Assembly (NCBI GenBank): GCA_030145015.1
Contig: JAQYWI010000023.1
Span: 1 to 38,728, forward strand
Length of the DNA: 38,728 nt
Reading direction: 5' to 3'
Source of the DNA: Desulfobacterales bacterium
GTDB lineage: Bacteria; Desulfobacterota; Desulfobacteria; Desulfobacterales; JAHEIW01
Both the position numbers and the translations under genes were made by a program. The notes under the pieces are model-generated. The model saw nothing but the letters and a program-made list of their open reading frames with translations. It did not search any database and was not told the DNA's origin. Within the stretch, counting starts at the first letter, position 1. Each line of letters opens with the position of its first letter. This document shows positions 34,001 through 38,728 of the stretch, piece by piece.

Positions 34001-35410
34001 CCGCAAGATGCCCGGCGGGGCCATGATCCGGATTCAGATTTATTTAGCCCTGGATATCTGTCCGCCTTTATCGAAGGCAATCAAACCGTGACCCTCTGGG
34101 CTGATGTTGGCTCCGAAAATGAAATGCCGCTGCGGGAGCCCCCCATCCCGCATATGATAACCCTTCCGACATCGAAAGAAGGCCCGGGAGCCGAAACCTT
34201 CACCGAAATACTGAAAACATCCCTGGACCATTATGTGGTCAAGCGCGGCGATTTTAAAACCGTCATCGCCGGGTATCCCTGGTTTCTGGATTGGGGGCGG
34301 GATGCTTTAATCTTTGTGCGCGGACTGGCAGCCGCCGGGAAAATGGCAGATGCCCGGGATATTGTCATTCAGTATGCCCGCTTTGAGAAACAGGGCAGCC
34401 TGCCGAACATGATTCAGGCCGAAAACGCCGCCAACCGGGATACATCCGACGCACCGCTGTGGTTGATCACGGCCTGTGCGGATTTGGTTCGCGCAGAAGA
34501 TGATGAACAGTTCATTGATTCAGATTGCGGCGGTCGCTCGATGCGGCAGATCCTTTTATCGATCGGTCAATCCATAAAAACCGGCACACCCAATGGCGTG
34601 CGCATGGACCCGCAATCGGGATTAATTTTCAGCCCGACCCACTTTAGCTGGATGGACACCAATCATCCGGCCGGCACCCCCCGACAGGGCTATCCCATAG
34701 AAATTCAGGCCCTCTGGCATGCTGCCCTTTGCTTTTTATCCGAAATCGATTCGGCTGAAGCCGCCAACGCCTGGCAGCACCTGGCCCAACAGGTTCAAGA
34801 CTCGATCCTAACGTACTTCTGGCAGCCGGATTTAGGTTACCTGTCGGATTGTCTGCATGCCGCCCCCGGCCAGCCGGCTAAAGATGCAACCCCCGACGAC
34901 GCCTTGCGCCCCAATCAACTGTTGGCCATCACGCTGGGCGCAATCAAAGAACCGCAAAAATGTCAGAGCATCCTGGCGGCCTGCCAGGAACTGCTAGTTC
35001 CGGGTGCCATCCGCAGCCTGGCCGACCGGCCGGTTCGACATAGGATTGAAATTAAGCATCACGGAAAATTGATCAACGATCCCCGGCACCCTTACCTAGG
35101 ACGCTATGAGGGTGGCGAAGACACCCGGCGCAAACCGGCCTATCACAACGGTACGGCCTGGACCTGGTTGTTTCCGTCTTTCTGTGAAGCATGGGCCCTG
35201 ACCTATGGAAAAGAAAGCAAAGAAACGGCCCTGTCCTGGCTGACCAGCAGCGCGCGTCTTATCGAACACGGCTGCCTGGGCCACATACCGGAAATTTTAG
35301 ACGGCGATTATCCCCATACCGCGCGCGGATGCGATGCCCAGGCCTGGGGCGCAAGTGAATTGTTAAGAGTTTGGTTGAAGTTGGAAAATAAAGCTCGTGT
35401 TGATTTTTAG
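31073..35410 (+). CDS. GH13-GH133 fusion, bifunctional-type glycogen debranching enzyme
   Basis: This 1445-residue protein joins an N-terminal alpha-amylase-type GH13 domain to a C-terminal amylo-1,6-glucosidase. GH13 catalytic residues are visible: Asp332 in GVDGFRCDAG, Glu361 in FLLEGLGG and Asp420 in FAETHDN. The C-terminal GDE_C region (from ~1040) includes GYPWFLDWGRDALIF (Asp1077), TPRQGYPIEIQALWHAAL and a final GCDAQAWGASELLRVW. The middle (~560-1000) is beta-rich and unassigned. The layout resembles eukaryotic debranching enzyme, which has transferase and glucosidase activities on one chain. Only a weak purine stretch precedes the ATG. It heads the glycogen cluster with glgP and glgA. 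Confidence 0.9.
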   Translation: MVTPNVKIVQDPAPGTRILRFCGDTLTLTLELPEPQSGTAWVRTNIGHAKIIREEIIREVEKNETPLGRAWFDIPMQRIDDRRFEVTLPLCEVGHFEAKCYFLKEGEVQPTWPPGPNAAINVESADACCANIVYNAFVRQFGPNKAGIRMLDPADEEFVRKLDKNGYAVIPPSGTFRDLIKELDFIIAELGCRILLLLPIHPTPTTYGRMGRFGSPYAALSFTAVDPALAEFDPHATPLEQFIELVDAVHQRNAKILIDIAINHTGWAARLHETHPHWLVRSPAGRIEVPGAWGVAWEDLTKLDYSQPDLWQYMADVFIKWCRRGVDGFRCDAGYMIPVAAWKYIVAKVRAQFPDVVFLLEGLGGKISVTRDLLNSANLNWAYSELFQSYDRGQIEHYLPEAIDISSADGIMVHFAETHDNLRLAQQSETYARMRTALCALSSHNGAFGFANGLEWFAAEKINVHDAPSLNWGAESNQIAEIRRLSDLLRAHPAFHADAVLSIHSKNDGNFMVLKRQPSGSKRKLLIIVNLDVANRTTAAWDPVSTGLNPSVFYDLLSGDAINVTESDGLNTLLLEPGQVLCLSASAEDLLQIQNFPKQPFLQPERIEQQRLYAKALEVVSYHRGIKHLENYDPKKAARQLQENPADFCSRHYPQGRQPRVIVWQWPQDLRREVMIPPDHFLLIRSDTSFRARITDGDRTVAAEVSLPGADGNGKHFALFLPLTTPGALQTFTLALSVYAHADPEGCRHEAARLLLLPRPGNVCVKRIIKHSELLHEDFIFLGTNGRGAMLHSPVSWGNLASRYDGLLAANLNPHYPEDRQVMFSRCRAWVIFQGYSQALNTDCLEMFRLAPDSSGIWRYHIPTGQGEHVLISARAEMLKDQNSMALSFFRHPADQLPERLADSKPLTIILRPDIENRNFHASTKAYQGPENQWPQAVTAFSNGFHFAPDADHHLKVQISSGAFVWEPEWLYMVQRPQDARRGHDPDSDLFSPGYLSAFIEGNQTVTLWADVGSENEMPLREPPIPHMITLPTSKEGPGAETFTEILKTSLDHYVVKRGDFKTVIAGYPWFLDWGRDALIFVRGLAAAGKMADARDIVIQYARFEKQGSLPNMIQAENAANRDTSDAPLWLITACADLVRAEDDEQFIDSDCGGRSMRQILLSIGQSIKTGTPNGVRMDPQSGLIFSPTHFSWMDTNHPAGTPRQGYPIEIQALWHAALCFLSEIDSAEAANAWQHLAQQVQDSILTYFWQPDLGYLSDCLHAAPGQPAKDATPDDALRPNQLLAITLGAIKEPQKCQSILAACQELLVPGAIRSLADRPVRHRIEIKHHGKLINDPRHPYLGRYEGGEDTRRKPAYHNGTAWTWLFPSFCEAWALTYGKESKETALSWLTSSARLIEHGCLGHIPEILDGDYPHTARGCDAQAWGASELLRVWLKLENKARVDF

Positions 35411-35470
35411 CGCTTTAGGCTATATTCTTCTTATCTGGATTAATGGCGTAATGGCGTATTGAAATTGAAG

Positions 35471-35556
35471 CGTTTCGAGTTTCGCGTTCCGGGTTAAAAT
35501 ATTGCAAATAAACGCTGCAGTGTATGACTCGCAACTCGTAACCCGTAACACGCAAC
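35471..35556. repeat. Inverted repeat of CGTTNCGNGTT words
   Basis: CGTTTCGAGTTTCGCGTTCC (35471-35490) pairs loosely with ACTCGTAACCCGTAACACGC (35533-35552). It fills the spacer between the debranching-enzyme gene and glgP. A short 'taatggcgtaatggcgtat' tandem word precedes it at 35441-35459. Confidence 0.7.
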
Positions 35557-35576
35557 GATAAAAGGATATTTATTAT

Positions 35577-38126
35577 ATGAAAAATTTTCAAACATTTCAG
35601 GTGTTTCCCAATATACCTGAAAATCTTCAGTTTCTCGAAATCCTGTCGCGCAATATGTGGTGGTGTTGGAACAAAGATGGTATCGAGCTGTTCCGCCGCA
35701 TGGAACCCGCGCTTTGGGTCGAATCCGGCCGCAACCCCATTGCTTTCTTATCGAAAATACCACAAAGCCGCTTTGAAAAACTGGCAAAGGATAAAGGCTA
35801 TCGGGCTCACCTGAAGACGGTTAAAGAGCAATTTCAAATCAGGGTTCTTGATTCAGCGGATCGAGATGATTCTGCTTTTGGTTCCCGGGAAACCATTGCC
35901 TACTTCTCCATGGAGTTTGGCATTCATGAAAGCCTGCCTCTGTTTGCCGGCGGTCTGGGTATTCTGGCCGGTGATCATCTGAAGGCCGCGTCCAATTTAG
36001 ATCTTCCGCTAACCGGGGTGGGGCTTATGTATCGGCGCGGTTATTTTAGCCAGTATCTGAACCCCGATGGATGGCAACAGGAAGCCTATCCGGAAACAGA
36101 TCTTTATGACCTCCCCGTTGAGCGGGTGCAAGATGATTCGGGTAATGAATTGCGGGTTTCGGTTGACGGGCCTGAAGGTCCCATTCATGCCATTGTCTGG
36201 AAAATCATGATCGGCCGAATTCCGTTATATCTGCTGGATACCAATATTCTTGAAAACAAACCGCAGACTCGCGATATCACGTCAAGGCTCTACGCCGGTG
36301 ATCAGAAAGTTCGCCTGGCCCAGGAGGTATTATTGGGAATCGGCGGGATGCGCGCGCTGGCGGCGATGAACATCAATGTCAAAGTTCTGCATATGAACGA
36401 AGGGCATTCTGCCTTTGCCAGCCTGGAGCGGCTGGCTCAAACCATATCCAGCCAAAACGTCGACCTTAAAACCGCCCTTGAAATCGTCCCCCGGACCACG
36501 GTCTTTACCACCCATACACCGGTAGCCGCAGGGCATGATGAATTCAGGGCCGAGCATGTCAGACCGTATTTAAAACCCCTGGAAAAAAGACTGGGAACGA
36601 CCGAAAAAGAAATTTTATCCTGGGGGCAACCGGATGGCTCCGATCCCGATGCACCTGTGTCGATGTTCATTCTGGGGCTCCACGCCGCATCCCATTGCAA
36701 CGGCGTCAGTCAGCTGCATGGATCTGTGGCCCGGCGCATGTGGTCGCATGTCTGGCCTGAACGACCGGTGGAAGAAGTCCCCATATCCCATATCACCAAC
36801 GGTATTCATATTTCATCGTTCATTTCCATGGAATTTGCCAATCTTTTTAACCGCTACCTTGGCCCCGATTGGTACATGAGTTCCGCCAAACCGGAAAATA
36901 TCAATCGTATCGACGACATTTACGATGAAGAGCTGTGGCGCAGCCATGAAATGAACCGCTCTCGCCTGGTACGCACCTGCCGGGAACAGCTGGTCAAACA
37001 ATATGCGCGGCGCAACGCTGCCCGAAATGTGATTGAAGCGGTTGAATCGGTATTGGACCCGGATGTGCTGACCATCGCCTTTGCCCGGCGCTTTGCGACC
37101 TATAAGCGCGCCTATTTGCTTTTTAAGGATCCCCAGCGCTTAGAATCGATCGTTAACTCTGAAAAATGCCCGGTCCAGTTTATCTTTGCCGGCAAAGCAC
37201 ATCCGAAAGACAACGAGGGCAAAGAACTCATTAAAAACCTTTTCGAGTTTGCGAGCAAACCGGAACTTCGCGATCGTATCATTTTTCTTGAAGATTACGA
37301 CATGCATCTGGCACGTCATCTGTTTCAGGGCGCGGATGTGTGGCTCAATACGCCCCGGCGACCCTTTGAGGCCTGCGGAACATCCGGAATGAAAGCGGCC
37401 ATTAACGGGGTGCTTAATGTGAGTATTCTCGACGGATGGTGGTGCGAAGGATATGCAGAGGAAAGGGGCTGGCGCATCGGAAATGGTGAGGAATACGAGG
37501 ATCACGGCTACCAGGATGCCGTCGAAAGTCAGGCACTCTACAATGTGCTGGAAACCGAGGTGATTCCCTGTTTTTATGATCGAAAAAACGGCGATTTACC
37601 CGGTTGCTGGTTGGAAAAGATGAAGGCCTCCATGAAAATGGCAATGGAAATGTTTTGCAGCATTCGCATGGTGACCGATTATAAAAACCATTATTATATC
37701 CCGGATGCCAAACGCTATGATACCCTGCTGGCCGATCAGGCACAAGAGGCCAAGAATCTGGCCACGCAAATCAAAAGGCTGCGTTCGCTCTGGAAAAATA
37801 TTGAGATCCGGGCTCCGGTGAGTAAAAATCGCGGTCCCTATCGGGTGGGCGAGAACTTCGAAGTCACAGCGGAGGTAAATCTTGCCGAGCTTCAGCCCGA
37901 TGAAGTCGATGTTGAACTTTATTACGGCCATATGAAATCTTTAGAGGATTTGGCTGCCAGCCATCTAGAGCAAATGAACGTCCTGGAAGATCGCGGCAAC
38001 GGCCATTACCTGTACGGCTGTTCCTTAACCTGCCAGGGCTCGGGTCGATTCGGATTTACCGTCAGAATTACCCCCCGGGGGGATGAGCGCGTCAAATCGA
38101 CGCCCCGCCTGCTGACATGGGCGTGA
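35577..38126 (+). CDS. glgP: Alpha-glucan (glycogen) phosphorylase
   Basis: GlgP releases glucose 1-phosphate from the ends of glycogen. The 849-residue product is of the long bacterial GT35 type with an extra N-terminal domain (MKNFQTFQVFPNIPENL) before IAYFSMEFGIHESLPLFAGG and LGILAGDHLKAASNLDLP. The PLP Lys is at residue 606 in EACGTSGMKAAINGVLN, followed by ILDGWW. Length and motifs fit the alpha-glucan phosphorylase subfamily. The SD AAAAGGA lies about 11 bases before the ATG. It sits 166 bases after the debranching enzyme and 280 before glgA; together they would mobilise and rebuild glycogen. Confidence 0.95.
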   Translation: MKNFQTFQVFPNIPENLQFLEILSRNMWWCWNKDGIELFRRMEPALWVESGRNPIAFLSKIPQSRFEKLAKDKGYRAHLKTVKEQFQIRVLDSADRDDSAFGSRETIAYFSMEFGIHESLPLFAGGLGILAGDHLKAASNLDLPLTGVGLMYRRGYFSQYLNPDGWQQEAYPETDLYDLPVERVQDDSGNELRVSVDGPEGPIHAIVWKIMIGRIPLYLLDTNILENKPQTRDITSRLYAGDQKVRLAQEVLLGIGGMRALAAMNINVKVLHMNEGHSAFASLERLAQTISSQNVDLKTALEIVPRTTVFTTHTPVAAGHDEFRAEHVRPYLKPLEKRLGTTEKEILSWGQPDGSDPDAPVSMFILGLHAASHCNGVSQLHGSVARRMWSHVWPERPVEEVPISHITNGIHISSFISMEFANLFNRYLGPDWYMSSAKPENINRIDDIYDEELWRSHEMNRSRLVRTCREQLVKQYARRNAARNVIEAVESVLDPDVLTIAFARRFATYKRAYLLFKDPQRLESIVNSEKCPVQFIFAGKAHPKDNEGKELIKNLFEFASKPELRDRIIFLEDYDMHLARHLFQGADVWLNTPRRPFEACGTSGMKAAINGVLNVSILDGWWCEGYAEERGWRIGNGEEYEDHGYQDAVESQALYNVLETEVIPCFYDRKNGDLPGCWLEKMKASMKMAMEMFCSIRMVTDYKNHYYIPDAKRYDTLLADQAQEAKNLATQIKRLRSLWKNIEIRAPVSKNRGPYRVGENFEVTAEVNLAELQPDEVDVELYYGHMKSLEDLAASHLEQMNVLEDRGNGHYLYGCSLTCQGSGRFGFTVRITPRGDERVKSTPRLLTWA

Positions 38127-38190
38127 AAAAAAGAAATTTAAGGGATTTTTTAACTCTTTATATCTAAATAGTTCGCCATTTCGACCTTTT

Positions 38191-38340
38191 AAAATTCGAA
38201 TATCGAATTTCGCCTGATTTTATAAAATTGGCCGAAACAAATCCTAATATCAAATGACCAAAATTCAAAAGTTTGGAACATTCTGATTTCGGATTTTGAA
38301 TTTGTTTCGAATTTCGGGTTTCGTGTTTCGGATTTACGAT
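38191..38340. repeat. Inverted repeat of CGAATTTCG/GAAATTCG words
   Basis: ATTCGAATATCGAATTTCG (from 38194) is answered by TTTCGAATTTCGGGTTTCG (from 38305). It contains AATGACCAAAATTCAAAA (38253-38270), identical to 14743-14760, and 38298-38318 is the inverted copy of 10188-10208. It fills the glgP-glgA spacer. Confidence 0.85.
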
Positions 38341-38406
38341 ATCTTTTTAAGAATAAGAGTCCCTTTTCAACGGTTGGCCAAGAAGCAATAGAAAGGTACC
38401 ATTACA

Positions 38407-38728
38407 ATGGCTGAGGTTCCCTGCAACCCGCGGGTGCTGGTTGTGACCCCCGAGGTAACCTACCTGCCCGACCGCATGGGCGGGCTGGCCTCCTTTTTTA
38501 CGGCTAAAGCCGGGGGGTTGGCCGACGTCTCTGCGGCCCTGGTTACGGCCCTATTTGAGCAGGGTGCCGATGTGCACGTGGCCATCCCGGATTATCGATC
38601 TATTTTCAGCGACGGCCTGGCGCCGATCTTAAGGAAAGAATTCCATAAGATTCGGAGAAAAATGCCCGATGATCGCATTCATCTGGCAGAAGACCGTGCT
38701 TTTTACTATGTCAATCGGGTCTATTCCG
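38407..38728 (+). CDS. glgA: Glycogen synthase, N-terminal part
   Basis: The first 107 codons of a GT5 glycogen/starch synthase, cut by the window end. It elongates alpha-1,4-glucan from ADP- or UDP-glucose. The frame begins MAEVPCNPRVLVVTPEVTYL and holds the glucosyl-donor-binding motif KAGGLADVSAALVTAL near residue 34, the KxGGL hallmark of this family, then VHVAIPDYRSIF. An insertion of about ten residues (PDRMGGLASFFT) precedes KAGGL. A weak SD (AGAAAGG) lies ten bases upstream of the ATG. It closes the cluster with debranching enzyme and GlgP. Confidence 0.92.
   Translation, partial: MAEVPCNPRVLVVTPEVTYLPDRMGGLASFFTAKAGGLADVSAALVTALFEQGADVHVAIPDYRSIFSDGLAPILRKEFHKIRRKMPDDRIHLAEDRAFYYVNRVYS

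Overview
The window looks like a chromosomal piece of a sulfate-reducing bacterium of the Desulfobacterota (Desulfobacterales-like), probably from an uncultured lineage or assembled genome. The main evidence is a complete reductive-type dsrA-dsrB-dsrD cluster followed by the siroheme amidase gene dsrN (cobB/cbiA-like), plus a periplasmic multiheme cytochrome c3. Base composition is moderate and most genes have recognisable Shine-Dalgarno sites. I see no rRNA, tRNA, CRISPR array, phage gene or transposase.

Layout. 1-1822 (minus): a histidine kinase cut by the window edge and its OmpR-type regulator. 1998-7564 (minus): canonical PrmA, a radical SAM protein, and a large protein with two receiver-like domains and a PEP-synthase-type ATP-binding domain. 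7960-9546 (plus): an acyl-CoA synthetase. 9588-11677: molybdenum cofactor genes moaB (minus), mobA and moaC (plus). 11748-12971: a lipoprotein lytic transglycosylase (MltA). 13374-14589: tatA/B and tatC. 15142-15654: tetraheme cytochrome c3. 15758-20936 (minus): dsrA, dsrB, dsrD, dsrN and a methyltransferase whose N-terminus resembles DsrD. 21383-23361 (minus): an unrecognised protein with a faint kinase-like motif and a TPR protein. 23627-24661: DapA-like aldolase. 24901-25701 (minus): a YkgJ-type cysteine-cluster protein. 26100-27164: branched-chain aminotransferase. 27284-28687: UDP-glucose pyrophosphorylase. 28719-30586 (minus): a c-di-AMP synthase fused to YbbR repeats, behind a DUF2914-like protein. 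31073-38728 (plus): a bifunctional-looking glycogen debranching enzyme, glucan phosphorylase and the start of glycogen synthase.

How the parts fit. The dsr block supplies the terminal step of sulfate respiration: DsrAB reduces sulfite, DsrD is its activator, and DsrN amidates its siroheme. The last gene of that block is the most interesting item. It joins a DsrD-like winged helix to a PrmA-like methyltransferase, and a separate canonical prmA elsewhere in the window argues that it has another target. The molybdopterin and Tat genes together suit export of molybdoenzymes. The last 8 kb is a glycogen storage and mobilisation cluster.

The intergenic spacers are unusually full of short word-like repeats, mostly arranged as inverted pairs. 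At least eight different families occur, some recurring across the window, together with two MITE-like elements with clear terminal inverted repeats. One repeat word appears to have entered a coding sequence (dsrN). All functional names rest on motifs read by eye; no database search was run.
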